Positions 36,552 to 49,760 of a stretch of DNA of 64,000 nucleotides are shown here, piece by piece. The stretch is from positions 13,058,822 to 13,122,821 of the forward strand of contig CAIIXF020000008.1 in assembly GCA_903813345.2 (NCBI GenBank). Direction: 5' to 3'. Positions within the stretch are counted from its first letter, which is position 1, and every line of letters starts with the position of its first letter. The notes beneath the pieces are model-generated. The model saw only the letters and a program-made list of their open reading frames with translations, had not been told where the DNA came from and searched no databases. A program made the translations under genes and the position numbers. This DNA is from Owenia fusiformis (Eukaryota; Annelida; Polychaeta; Sabellida; Oweniidae).

Positions 36552-39500
36552 ATGTTATGGTTTATGTCATACACACCTCCACTCTTGTCTTTTGTTGAGA
36601 TAAGGAGGAGTGTGAAGAACAAGAATTATTGCAAGGTATATACCTGGAAAATTATTTGATAATTTCATTGGGGCTATTTCAATAAGAAAACACAATGGAG
36701 TTGTTGGTGTTCAACGTGCAGTAAAAAGTTATTTTAATTCAAATCAGCCTTAGTTCATTAATCAATCTAGGGAGAGGGGGTGTTTATATTGTGATGGCAC
36801 ACATGGGTCCTATCATTGTGGTATTGTCTAAAATAACCCATTTTTCATTTGCCTATTCCAATCTGTATATATAATTAGTCAATTAATAATAATACATTAT
36901 CATTTATTGATAAAATAGTTTAAATGAATCATTAATTATATTTTCCTTATTATGATTAATATTCATTTAGCAAAACTCAAGTCCCTAAATAAATGTTCCT
37001 CTTTCCATCTCCGTTCTTTAAATGTTGAATATCAACGCTGGGATGTTCACTGCATGGAATTAACAAGTTCAAATTACCTTATAATTATATTATTGCACTA
37101 TAAGACTAGTACAATGATTGAAACGGAAGTAAAGAAAATGCAACTTTGACAAATTAATCCCCTGACTGCATTAGAAGTCTAGAACACTACAAGATTGTTA
37201 AACGTATTAGTGAGACCTTTTTGCATCCGCAGGGAAAATGTCACATTTAAGATCTTAATTCAATAATAAAACAGTGCAATCAGCAAGGAATAACAGGTAT
37301 CTTGTGAGTCTGATAATAAATCACAGAAAAATCAAATTCGTTAAAAAGACGGGTCCCTTGGTGTGCTTGATCCTAGCAACAAACATATATCAAGTTACTG
37401 AGCATTTACATGCTCAAATTCACGTACCATACCCATAGCCGTACCTTTGCAGCATGACATTAACTGTTTACTTCACAAATGTACGTGGAGGCCTAGGGGC
37501 AATACTAGAAGAAGAATCTCTAGCTTCTTTATGGACTAAAAACCAATTATTGAGAAGGATACAATTCGTGTTTGTTTTTTACTTTCTTAATAGCAATAGC
37601 GTAAGATTTATAAATCTGGGTGTATTTTTCATGAGTAGTCTAGAGGACTTTCTTAGTTTAGTTACTCTAGTTCTTGTTTCTAGTAATGTCCACTTGATCA
37701 GAAAATATATTTTGCTCTTAACACGTCAAGTATGGCTGTTGGCGGAGCACTTGAGTGAAGGGTCCCCCTGACAAACTACCCTTAAAAACATATCAAGCCG
37801 AGTGCATCTTTAATTGAGTTATAACACAAAAATAAGATGAAAAATGTGAAACGTCACAAATGGCAGAGAAGTTCAAATTCTCTGAAATATATGGACATTG
37901 AGAAATATCAAACATCTGTGTTTTTTTATTGATATTGATATCAAAAGTTTTGGTCACATTATGTTTGTACTAAGAAAACTTCAGTAGAAACCTGCCTAGT
38001 TACAATGACCGCCATAACTATTTCATTTACTTAGATACGCAATATACACATTCTACTCCTTGACTGTAAATAAAGTTTACAAGTTGCTTGGAGGAAAAAT
38101 GATGGTGGTAAAAAATGATAAATGGTACTGATTTATCCCACTTCAAGATATACAATCAAACACATTCTCACTAAGACTAGTTCTACGACTCTCTCCTTTT
38201 ATGACATCATCTATAGAGTGAGGAGTGTTTGCTAAAGTTGCAATACTCTTTGAATTGAACCGCTGTCTAATTTATAATCCCTTCTCCCTCATAATGGTTC
38301 AATTTTCCAATTGATAGGATGAGTTTAGTGTGACCAAATCCCGTATTATTTTAGGCTTCTGTTTCATCATTCAGCATCAGATTTTAACAACATAATTGAT
38401 TGATAACATTTGTTGTTTATTAAGGTTTCTGTGGTAAGTTAGAACTGAATACAATGAATAATGACTTGGCAAGATTCTCATTACTCCTTGTCATTGGTAA
38501 AACATTTCCAAATTCCTAGAAAATCAAAAAACAAGAAATACAATGAAGACATAAACCATTTGTCTAATTTAGAAATAAGCATGAAATTAATGGCAAGAAA
38601 ACAGTCTGATCTGCCTTCAAAATTATAAAGAAACGCAAAAAGCGAGAACTAAATCACTCAACGGTATGAAAAAATCTGTTACCATTTGGCATCTGAGATC
38701 CTGGTGTTTAGATTTTATATACAGGCTCTATATTGAATATACCTGTCTGTGAATAGATCTAAGTTTAGGGGGCTATAACTCATTTGGTGTCTCTTTAAGG
38801 AAACAGTTTTATTGCAAACAGTCCCAAGTAAAAAATGACTGTGTTAACTGAACGCTTGAGATCATAGAGCTGTCTGTGGGCGCAAGTTTTATCCCCAAAT
38901 TCTGTCTGCACTCCACCTTGGCAGATTTTATAGCTTTGCAATGAGACATTATAACCTTTCAAATAATTCTCCCGATTTTCTCAATTTTTTAGATAGCATT
39001 TATGAATTTTGAGAAAAACTGTTTGATATGTCATACAAATTATGATTTCGTCAGTTATACTGTATTTTGATAATCAATGATGGACTATTTTGAAGAAAAA
39101 TGATTATTCAAATTTTCTGAATGGTGTTTTTTGGAAGATCTGCAATGAGATGATTGTAATGACCATTTGGTGCTTCTGTTTATAAAGTTTATAGGTGTTT
39201 TAGTACAAGTAATGATTTCTAACACCCACTATTATTATTATTTGAGGGCAACTCTATTGTATTCAGCATTTTATTCATTGAATACCTGACGAAAACTATG
39301 TAGACAGTCACATGTGTAATAAATACTACACACATGTAAATTTTATAGAACTTTTATCTCAAACTATTTGAAATAATTGAAAATATTTTTTAAAAGAAAT
39401 TCCAACTGTAAGTAACTAATTTTGCTTTTATAGTTTCATGGCATCACCATTCACAGGATGATACTTGGGATTTATCCTTGTGCTATTTCATTATCAATTT

Positions 39501-42500
39501 ATGGAAGTCATAAATATTTGAAAATTCAAGTGTTTAGAGACCTGTCTATATAAGTGAGTTGCACCTGATCTTGGCTTTCTTCTGAGAGTCTCTATAGTTA
39601 ACATATGATTTCATGAAATTTCTCTTCTTTACATTTACTGTATAACAGTTGCTGTTCTTGGAAGGCATTGGATTCTATTCTTTCTTTGGTTGTCTTACGA
39701 GAGACAAGACCAAGTAGCTTCACTTTCTTTGCAAAAAGTGCTTTGTTGTTTGTTACTTCAATGTTCTCAGTGGCCTTTAGTGTAAATGCAAACATAAGAA
39801 TTATAAACGGTGTACTTTGATTCTTCTCGACTCTCAACATATTTTTCACCTTCAAGTTGTTATTTTTCATAACTCATTCACTTATTGCTATGGATATGTC
39901 TATTAGTGATGATAACTCAAATGATGATAATAATGAACAATGAGCTTCCAAAATGATGACGACAATTATGATTAAGTGATTCTAATAATGAAGAAGATGA
40001 GCCTCATATCAAATTTAAAAGTCATTATTATCATAGGTATACTTCCATGAAGACATTTCCCATTTGGCATCCTTTCTGTCATGTAATAAAAAGTACAAAT
40101 GCAATTGCAGTTTATACAAACCAACAAATAAAGAATATTGTTGATTCAAATACAGAGAACTCTTTAACAATGATATCTGGGCCTTCCTCCTTGCTCCCCA
40201 TCCCATCCTTTCCAATGGTGCTTTAGTTTAGCCGATTCCAAAGCAGTTTTTTAAATCTGAAAATCATCAAAATGTTTTCCTCATTTATCATACAGCCTGA
40301 CCATATTGGAAGTGTTAAGGCACCTGAGTTTCAGTTACATTGCTTATAAAAACAATGTGTGTCTGAATGCCAGTTCTTTCATAACAAATGGACTGGCTTG
40401 TCTGTATATTGGCACTATCAATTCACAGCCTGGTGATTATGGTGCATTCTTAACAGTCATACCAAAAATAAGTAGCATTTTTAGCTATCTAATTTGTTCT
40501 AACATTTATCAATATAGTTGCGCTTATGGAAAGACGTTTGATGTGTCAAATGTAATATAGCAACAACAACATTAGACTTGATGCGCAGAAATTGGTGCAA
40601 AATGCGAGGCACTAATTTCAGTTTTTGATAATCATGAAAAGTGAAAATCTAATTCAAAGGTTAAACCTTCTGCTGGGATATTCTACCCTTTATGGGAAAA
40701 TTATGGAGATTTTATGTATCGTACCCGTGACCAGCCTTGGCAGGGATATAATAATGGGCTATATGATTTATGTTTTTGATTAAGTCGCTACATTACAGTT
40801 TCTCTGAATTATATCTTTTCCATTCGGTGCTTCACTGAAGTTAATTGCGATCATTTTAACTTTCTTCCGCGCTAAAGGAAATGCCATGTGGAAAAATAAC
40901 AGTAAAAACCTGGGAATATATTCAACACAGGTTAACTACTCTATGAGCATTTACCTTTGAAATTACGTTTGAAATCATTTCCACAACGTGAAAAAAATTC
41001 ACCCTTCTCTTTTGCATATTATAAGAAATCATATATTTACACAATTTTAAGAATCCCCGAATTTTTCTCTCCTTCATAATTCCTTCATTTTTCTTTATTT
41101 TCAACTTGGAAATAAAGACACGGGAAATCACATAAGGGGTGTTCAAATTAGGAGGTATTTGCCTTTTTCCATGTGTAGCCCAACACATTGTGCCCATGTT
41201 TGCTACAGCTCATTGCTATGATTTGTTTTTCAAGAAAACACCAAAGCTAGGATGAGTTGTTTTCAATGAACACAAACAAGTAAATGGACATCTTTTTGGG
41301 AGAAGTTTGCGTCTAATTTACACCATATATTTTTTCAAGATAGATACGCTTAGATATTGTGTGAAAAATGTTGCCATTGGCAAAGAATTTTCAAGAGATA
41401 TTTCAACTGACCTCTGTGTAATGGTGAAGAATCATCTGAGGGATTGCATAGCTATTAGCTTTGACCTGAAACAGAAATGGATTTCTCCATGTAAAATGCA
41501 GTTTCGTCAATGACAATTACCTTATCAATATGTTTGCTGGCAATGTTTTGTTCTGTTCTATCGTTAAAAGCCTTTATCATGTGTATATGGTAGATCAAAA
41601 TATGCCTGGTCTAAACAGATTAGTTTTGTTGTGTAGTTAATCCAAAACAAAGGTGAGTTCTGACTGTGGTTTGTACCATATATCTGCACAGGTAGAGATA
41701 GGTTCCTGGATCAGGCAGATTTCTATTGGACTGTGTCAAGCTGAGACGTATTAGCGGGCGAGATTAGGTTTCTCCCTCAGTTCGCAAACTACACCTTTTC
41801 TCAGTTGGTATTCTCTGTCTTGAAAGCATTTCCATCCAGTTCAATTTGTCAGAATCTCAGAGATGAAAATTTGTGGTGTTTTATCTTTAAATGGCAATAA
41901 AAGAGGAATAGAGAGGAGTAAGCAAGGATTAAAGAGATCATATATACAGAGAATACTCCGAATTAGTTGGAAATACAAGAGAACTTAACATTTCATTGAA
42001 ATTTAAAGGAAATCTTTGAGGAATGAAATTGACCGAAATGGAATTTTATATACCACCGCAATCCCTATCTTTTTATATCTGCCTGATTTTTTAATTCTTG
42101 AAATAGGAAACAGTTGAATGTTTGGCCGATTTGACTAGATTGTAGACTCAAATCTAAATGTGAAGAAATGAAATCCTTATGTTCAATCAATATCTCAAAG
42201 ATTAGGGCATCCTTTTCATAAATTAAGTTATTAAGTTGCCATGGTATCGGAAGTGGAATGTTTTTGGATCTCTTTTCTTGATATATAGCCCAGATCCAAA
42301 ACCATAGAGAGACATCTGCAGCATATGGGCATTGGGCAACCATGGTGCTACACCCATTTGAGTATTTGAAATCAACATTCACTCAATCGAAAATCTGTGA
42401 ACGCCAAGTTGAGAACTTTGGGCAACTTTTTGTTTTTCATTGTTTCATGTTGACACTGGCTATACACAAAGGAAGAGGTTATCTTATTCTTTGGATCCTA

Positions 42501-43825
42501 TCCAGGACTTTAATAGTAAAATTACTTTACTACTACATGTATATATTTTTAGCTTGTTGTTTAATGTTATTCGTTCAAGAGTGTTCACTAAACAATGTCA
42601 TGCAAATACAAGCCTAATCATAGTAAGTTCTGCATTTATGATCTTCTATTGATGGTTTTTCTGATGGTGAATCATTAATGAGCAATTGCATTGTTATGAC
42701 AGGATTGAAATGATTATCTTCTAGAGCAAAAAACCGATAACTGTCAATACTAGATCAAAGTAGACAATGTGTATATGGCACAATGGCGTTTTTGTATCCG
42801 TAAAACCCTTAACAATTATTACCCTCTCAGTAATATTAGTTGTATTCATATATATAAAGTGTTTTCGATAAAAGCTGATGAATTAGCATGAGATGATAAT
42901 AACATTTTTCGATTTTTCTATCATTCCATTCTTTGATGATTTTGCAAATGTAAGAATATTATTATTATGAATTTCTTGGAATGAACGATTAAATAGTTTG
43001 TCAGTAATCATTTCATTTCCTAAAGCCACAGAGTGTATTCCCGTCATATTTAATCCCTAGTTTATAATCCCCGATAGCTTTGTTTGAGAAAAGCCGCCTC
43101 TAACTACATGATGGATGATTGCGTGTCTGCAGTACACCTGGGGCGTCTTAGGGTTTCCAAAATAATTTACTCCCTTCGTTCGGTGTTCTTGCTTTTAATG
43201 TGATGAAGATCTAGATAATGTCATGTAATTTGATGTTTCTTTGTCGTCGGAGTTGTACTTAGTTGTGCTGTAATTAAATAGCACATTAACATAATCCCAT
43301 TGTCTAATGAATGCGGAACCTCTCCGCCAGGTTAATCCTATGTCTGGGTATCAGTAAGGTTCAGCGTACCTGTATGGTGAACTTAACCCAAGAAGTCGAG
43401 TTTATGACATAATTGGGTTGAACTCGATATACAAATATTATATCAAGAATCTGGGTGAAAAATGGAGGCAGTATTGTTTCTGGCTACATGCCCCCTTTAA
43501 TTTCAGACCCATTTTGTAGGTTATGAGTAAAGGATTCATTAGAGATTGATGCAAGACGAAGTATAATTGTTCGTGAACAAGATAAAAAAAAACTTAATAC
43601 AACATTCTCTTTTTTTTGTTTGTTTTATAGTTATATGTAAGAACAAAGGGAGAGGAGTTGTATTTATGTTGGTCTTATTAGCTATTTACTATATATTGAC
43701 TTATAAGCTAATAGAGGATTATCCTGTGAGAACCAGTATGATATGTCTACCTTTATAGCATCACTTGATGTTTTCCAACAATAGTTAAAACACTGATTTT
43801 TAAGAATTTTTGTTTTGTTTTTCAG
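36552..43825. other. PTK7 intron 3, remainder
   Basis: Intron 3 spans 35892-43825 (7,934 bp). This remainder is AT-rich with short unsupported frames and a small ACATGTGT-type inverted pair near 39310-39340. No gene or element recognised. Confidence 0.55.
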
Positions 43826-43971
43826 GTCATCAGACCGAGTACGCTTACAAGATGGTGGCAAGTTGAAGATCATCGGGATCAGTATTGAGGACAATGGCGT
43901 CTATTCTTGCGTCGCCAAACATCCAGTCGGGGACGTGAGGAGTACCAACAATTTCATACTCAATATTCCAG
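43826..43971 (+). CDS. PTK7 exon 4: second half of Ig domain 2
   Basis: A 146-base exon for residues 166-215, completing Ig2 with the motif EDNGVYSC (C194) and ending NNFILNIP. Human PTK7 has EHSGLYSC and QNFTLSIA here. The junction codon AG|G gives R166. The acceptor is TTTTTCAG and the donor G|GTAGGA, exit phase 1, at the Ig2/Ig3 boundary. Reading on past the donor gives an unrelated tail ended by TAA, so the splice is needed. Confidence 0.95.
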
Positions 43972-46900
43972 GTAGGAATTTTCATCAATATGTCTCATCA
44001 TCTGCTTTTTACAGGTTACCCCCCTCCCATTCTGTGAGCATTTGGGAAATAGATAATACTGGGCAGTGGCTTTAAGAAACGTATAGAAGAAGAAAGCAAT
44101 AAATAAGAAGAATGTGTTATAATTTAGAAATATCATTTACTCTTTATTATTATATTGTCTCAAAATTTATATAAAAGATTTGATCTCCTTGTCTATTAAG
44201 GCAGGAATGAAGGAGGCCAGGTGAGTAGGGTCTAGTGCATTAACCTTCTCAGTACAACATGCATTCACTGTTTGTTTCAATGAGATTTTCACCTTGTAAT
44301 ACATGGGTTTGGTCCCCAAAAGGGCGGACTGACTTTTCCGCATCAGCCCTTGGGTTAGCGCAGAATTTCATTCTGTGTTTTCATTAACCATGCATTTTAC
44401 AATTGTACAATAATATATGCTAGATATATTTGATGGTGTCACATCTCTGTATTGCATAAGTGTATGTAGGAAAACTTTATGAGCTAAAAATCAGTTTGTG
44501 ACACCTGGCACACTTAGCGGTCCACTGCGCTAGCCACATTTCAACTGATAAATATATGCTAATTAAATGTCAAAATTAGACAGCCACACAATGCGACGAA
44601 ACTTGTAGAATATGAGCTTCGAATAAACTTGCTGTCAATAATACATACTGGGCCAAAGTTTCGAGATTTTATTTCCATTTTATATTGTTCACCGATGTTG
44701 AAATTATTTATTTACTTATGGTTTGTTTTGGGATGATATCAGAAGATCCGGTGGGCTTTTCAAAGACTTAAATGCAAACATTTGAAATTGAAATAAACTG
44801 TGAAGTATTTTGTCGAAAATAATATTGGAAAACGATTGAATAGAATGTTGAAATAAAGAAGTTGAATGTGTTTATGAGTACAATATAAGCTGTCTTGTTG
44901 AAGATTATTTCGCTTTGATCATAAAACTTCATATCTATAAAGATTGACAACTGTATAGGACCTTTCAATATATATTCACATTAAGTCAGCTCTTCTGATA
45001 TGTATATTCCTTTCACTCACAAATTATTTTAACAAGATTGACTGGATTTTTAAAATAGCAAGATTTTTTGAAGAGGTCTCTAAAATTCTTATGTGTTGTA
45101 TGGGAATAACACTAACATACAGTCTTATTTAGTGATCTTTTTTGGAATAAATGGTTTGTTGTTGTAATTCAGAAATGTGGAAATTTGTGTGTTTGATCTA
45201 CATGATATAATATGAAATACTTTAGAATGGATATGGGGGGCACTATAGATCAGTGGTATCTTGAAAATGAAGGGGAAGATGTAGGGTTATCTCTCTATGA
45301 TATGTACATGTATAATGAAAGCAGAAAAACATGTGTCTACCTCATTCATTATTGAGAGACATGATATTGAATATGTAGTTTATGACCTGGTGGGTGAGGT
45401 CTTAAACATATGTAGTACCACTGATCACCCGAGTTGTGAAGCAAATCGAGAATTTGAAAATCGCATCACACCCAGATAAAACTGTTTGCAGTCTTCAGAA
45501 ACGTAGATTTTTTTAGACACGATAATTGTTCAAAGTTAAAACCACAAACATCTGGGGACTTGGTGAACACTGTCTTAGAAAGATCTGTGTTGTGTTATAC
45601 AATAAGGCTGGTCTTGTATAAGTTCCCCTCTCTGACCTTCTCCAGTCTCCACTCTTATAAATACATGTACCTTATCACAAAAATGAGATTTTTATAAACA
45701 ATACATTGGAAATAACTTTGCGCAAGCACTTAAGATTTATTTCTTATATCAAATATCTTTAATCATGGCATGCCTGAGAGTAAACTCTAGTAAATTTTTG
45801 ATATCATGTCGGCTCTTTTTCCCTTCATCACAATATGAATTTTATGATTTGAATATGTCACATTGTTGAAGAATTAAACATCCTTTAATGTTTCCATACA
45901 TTTTAGACTTATGTGTAAAAACGTATTGTTTCAAACTGAATTTTGGAATCAACAAAATATACCCTGAAGGCTAGTTTGCCACTACCGCAACTATTCTTAT
46001 GGTCTCCATTTGTGTATGGTGTTTGGCATTCAGTGGTTGGTTTTTGGTGGTTGGTGTCCAGCCTCTGTAACAAATGGAAGGTGGTGACATTTTGCATGTT
46101 AATGCCTTGTTATGATAAAACTACAGACGAAGGCACAAAATCAATTTCTCGAAAAGGGTCACTACAGAATGTTAGAGTGAAACTTTGAAAAGTGTAAACA
46201 TATACTTAATCTGGATATTTACAAGTGTATGAATGGTAAGTGGCAGATTGTAATAATGAACTCTGATAAGTTTATTTGTTTATCTCTCATAAATCATAAT
46301 TTGATAAAGATACAGAGAATTACAAGTTATAATAATATAGATAAACATGATTTAGATGTTACATAGAGTAGCCAATATGAAATATCTTTGTTTATTTGAA
46401 TATTATTCCCTCTTTCTTACTTACATTTTGAATTTGTTTCATGTTCTATATTTCCCTCGGAATAAAACCCATTCAACCCCTACCAGTAAATAACCTCTAT
46501 GTATTGTTTTTCTTCCAATATATTTTGTTATTTTATTAAATTATGATATTTAAACTTAGATTCTGTAAAGCTCTTTCATTTTGCTTAATCTCCCTTGGAA
46601 ATGATTCAGGCCATCCTGACATATATTTATTTACAGGCAAATGTCATGATATATACACCTACCTTTTGTATGCATGATTTATTTTATCAATTTTTCATCA
46701 GACACAATCCCTTTACAAAGAATTAATAATCAAATATTTATTTTTAAAATATAAATTGTTTATTTGGCTCAAAATATCTAATAGTTATGAGAATAGTAGT
46801 TCATGTTTGAGTTGTAACTCAACTAGAACAAGAATGATGTACATGTGCGAATTTTCTGTGTAGAAACTCATAATTGCTATAATCTTTTGGGGAAAGGTGT

Positions 46901-47794
46901 GAATGTATACACAGATCCACTAGACAGAATTTCAATTTTAATCTCGACTTTTTAATTAAACAGGCCCTTTCCCTGCTATATGTAATTTTATCCCGAGGGT
47001 TCAACATCTGTGTTTTCTTGCAACATTGAATTTTATTTCAGCCTTAATACAAAGAAATATAAATCTTTTAATGAAATTTCAATTTTCAACATTTTATCAG
47101 AATTATGAATATTGTTATCTTCCATTACGCAATTCATTTAGAAAATGTCACACTTGGTATGTTTTTATGTGAAATAAATTAGAATAAACTAGAAAATCCA
47201 AGAAGTTAAATTGATGCGCATAAATTATATGATTATTTTATTAAATATAGAATTATTTTTAGATGCTCGGAAACACAGAAGTGAAATGAAAATGAACAAA
47301 TGAACAGGAATATTAGACTATATCGCATATAAGAGAAAACTCAATACCATACCTATGAATCAATTATACTTCATATTGTTTTTTATCACTCAGTGCAGAA
47401 TCAGCACATTTATTGAATAATTAAAGTGTCTTTCTAAGACTTAGAAGGAGAAATGTGAGATTTCGAGCCATATGTCTCAAGAAAATGCTCTTACCTTTCT
47501 AGTAGGATGAGTTCAGGTGCCAAAAACAGCTGATCAAAGGATATATTCATTTTCTAATTGACAATTTTTGTTGAGCCCTGCATTTTTAACACTGTTTTGA
47601 CAGGAAGTCATACCCAAAATGAAAACTGAATAAAACAACATTTATCCTAAATGTAGATCAAAATACTTACTCAGACATGCAAAATGTTATTATTAGTAGT
47701 AATGCTGATCATTTTTAAGAAATTTAAGCATGTAAATAAGACTTTTTTCGTCCATGATTATATAGATAAAGAATTTCTTCCTACAGTAAGCTTT
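43972..47794. other. PTK7 intron 4, first part
   Basis: Intron 4 spans 43972-49606 (5,635 bp). This part is AT-rich. It includes one copy of a dispersed repeat at about 46000-46116, listed separately. No gene recognised. Confidence 0.55.
46000..46116. repeat. Dispersed repeat, copy 1 of a pair
   Basis: The segment ends with TGTAACAAATGGAAGGTGGT and GACATTTTGCATGTTAATGC, and shares these words and a TTGGCATTC-type lead with 56797-56902. It is about 110 bp, without clear inverted ends. Probably two insertions of one family, in the same orientation. Confidence 0.65.
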
Positions 47795-47876
47795 GGCAGT
47801 TTGGTGTAGTGGTTAGAGCTTTGGGCTCATATGGACTTTTATTCCAAAAGATCTGGGTTCAAATCCCTCCGGTGGA
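47795..47876 (+). pseudogene. tRNA-like relic with an overlong anticodon loop
   Basis: The plus strand has an A box (TGGTGTAGTGG, 47802-47812), a B box (GGTTCAAATCC, 47856-47866) and a T-rich tail. The anticodon stem TTTGG/CCAAA can form only around a 19-base loop, and the acceptor ends do not pair. It therefore cannot be a standard tRNA; a SINE head or decayed tRNA copy is likely. Confidence 0.5.
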
Positions 47877-49176
47877 ATATGTTTTTATTCTTTATTTTTG
47901 TTTTTTTTCATTTTGATCCACAATATTTCTAAAATAAATTTTTATATATGGCACTTAAACCATATTTAGTATTTCCAAGGGTTTTAATTTCTAGATGAAA
48001 TCATAGAAAGTTACTTTAAATCAAATAAATACTTTGATTGAAAATCTGTCATTGCATTCAGTAGAAATGTGTACATTGGGATGAGAACACAATTACATTT
48101 AAATTAAATTCTGAAAGGGTCCAGGCACTTGGTTAGATTCACTATTTCTCAATTCTCATCCTACTATTTTTTTGAATGGATACTTAAATAACATATTCGA
48201 TTTTTCCACTTTAGTTCAAAATACCTACATATACATTTCTAACTAATCAATCAGTTTAAAACATTGACAAATCAATGCCTTTAACATAAGAATCTGAATC
48301 TGCTAGTTGGTAATAAACATGAAATACACCTTTTAACACAAAAATATCAAGGGGTATCAAAATTGTCCCCTCTGACGAACTAAAATATCCAAATTGATTT
48401 TCAACTGGATATAAAGAATTTTCAGAAGCAGGATCGGTATCAAGTTGCTTCAATATAGGGAGATCACCATTGCTTCAACTGCCATGAATCACGACGAATC
48501 ACGCCTCAAACTTGTCTCATTTGTCCCTCAACATACTGCCTTAATTAATACTCACATTAATGTAATAAATTATTAATTGAAGACACACTTTAATAGCCCC
48601 CCATAATCATTTAGAATATCACCCATCACCCAATTCTGCAATTTTCTCTATTTCTTATGGGAGTAACCAGTACAGTGTAATTTCAATGAAAAACAATGGA
48701 AAATATGTGCAGTTTAGAAATCAATAGAGATTGACAAGCAGATCGCTTTTATATTGATCAAATTTTAATTTTTATCTCACAATTTTGTGACTAACACTGT
48801 GATTAATTCTGTTCGTAATTGAGGTTGTAGCCTTTCATATCCAACTGGTTTCACAAGTATAGAATTGTTTCCTCAATTTGGGTTTATCATATCTGAGGTT
48901 TATTTCAAAAGTTAAATCAGCATTAAGTGAGTTTTATCTCTTTCCGATGTTAATTTAGTGATTTTTTAAAACAATAAACAGCATCTTATCTGCAGCATGT
49001 GGAGATATGCCATATGCCATTGTTCTCCCCCCTCCGAACCATATTTGAGGACAGTAGAGCTGGGTTAGGGAGGCTAGGATTAGGCAGGATTTTCTCTTCT
49101 GTGTGAAGCTTGTCCCAGGAAGATATCATGAGTCTGTGCACCTAATCAGAACTTTCATTTTGCTTTTCAAAAAGTT
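47877..49176. other. PTK7 intron 4, 47.9-49.2 kb
   Basis: AT-rich DNA; nothing recognised. Confidence 0.55.
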
Positions 49177-49502
49177 CACTCTTAAAAATTATTACTTGGA
49201 TTTCCTTATATTGAGAAATTGTACTACTCATTTTAAGTCAAAAATTACTTAAATAATCTTGAACTACTGAATAATTTTTAAGTAATTCATTTATGGTGAA
49301 TTTACTAATGCAAGGAGAGAAATTGAAATACTTACTGTAGTAATTGTAATACTCATTTACATAATTAAGCAATTAAAAAACTCAAAATGACAATATAAGT
49401 TAAACCTAAGTAAAATGAAGTAAAACTAAGTATTTAACTTTAAGTAATTTTTATACTTGGGAAATACTTGGGAAATACTCAAGTAATTCATTTTTAAGAG
49501 TG
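49177..49502. mobile_element. MITE with CACTCTTAAAAAT ends
   Basis: A 326 bp AT-rich element whose terminal inverted repeats read CACTCTTAAAAATTATTACT at left and CACTCTTAAAAATGAATTAC at right (reverse strand). The interior repeats ACTTAAGTA-type words and has no protein frame. I see no convincing target duplication, so the superfamily is open. It ends only 104 bases before PTK7 exon 5. Confidence 0.8.
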
Positions 49503-49606
49503 TCACATATTCTACAAATTGAAATTAAACAGACAGAGAGTTGCCAGACAGGAGTCAATGTTTTCGGATAGACAGCACATTTACAAAAATATTGTTCTCG
49601 TTGCAG

Positions 49607-49760
49607 GTGATGAGGTTGCGCAGCTTCGACGAGATAAGTTCACTCAATTTGTGGTGGCTCGCAAGAATGGGCAGGCTCAACTTCACTGTGAGTTTGACGA
49701 TGCCGTTAGTGTACAGTGGTACCAGGATGGATCTAGCACTCCACTCCAGAACACATCCAG
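49607..49760 (+). CDS. PTK7 exon 5: first half of Ig domain 3
   Basis: A 154-base exon for residues 215-266. It holds C242 (QLHCEFDD) and W252 (SVQWYQDG) of Ig3 and a sequon N263-T-S. Human PTK7 shows AMFHCQFS, SLQWLFED and NRSR in register, so the glycosylation site is conserved in position. Acceptor GTTGCAG, donor CCAG|GTAAAT; phases 1 in, 2 out. Confidence 0.95.

Noticed and set aside
44241-44540. TTAACCTT near 44240 as a second piggyBac end
   Set aside because: No matching inverted end with TTAA was found downstream.
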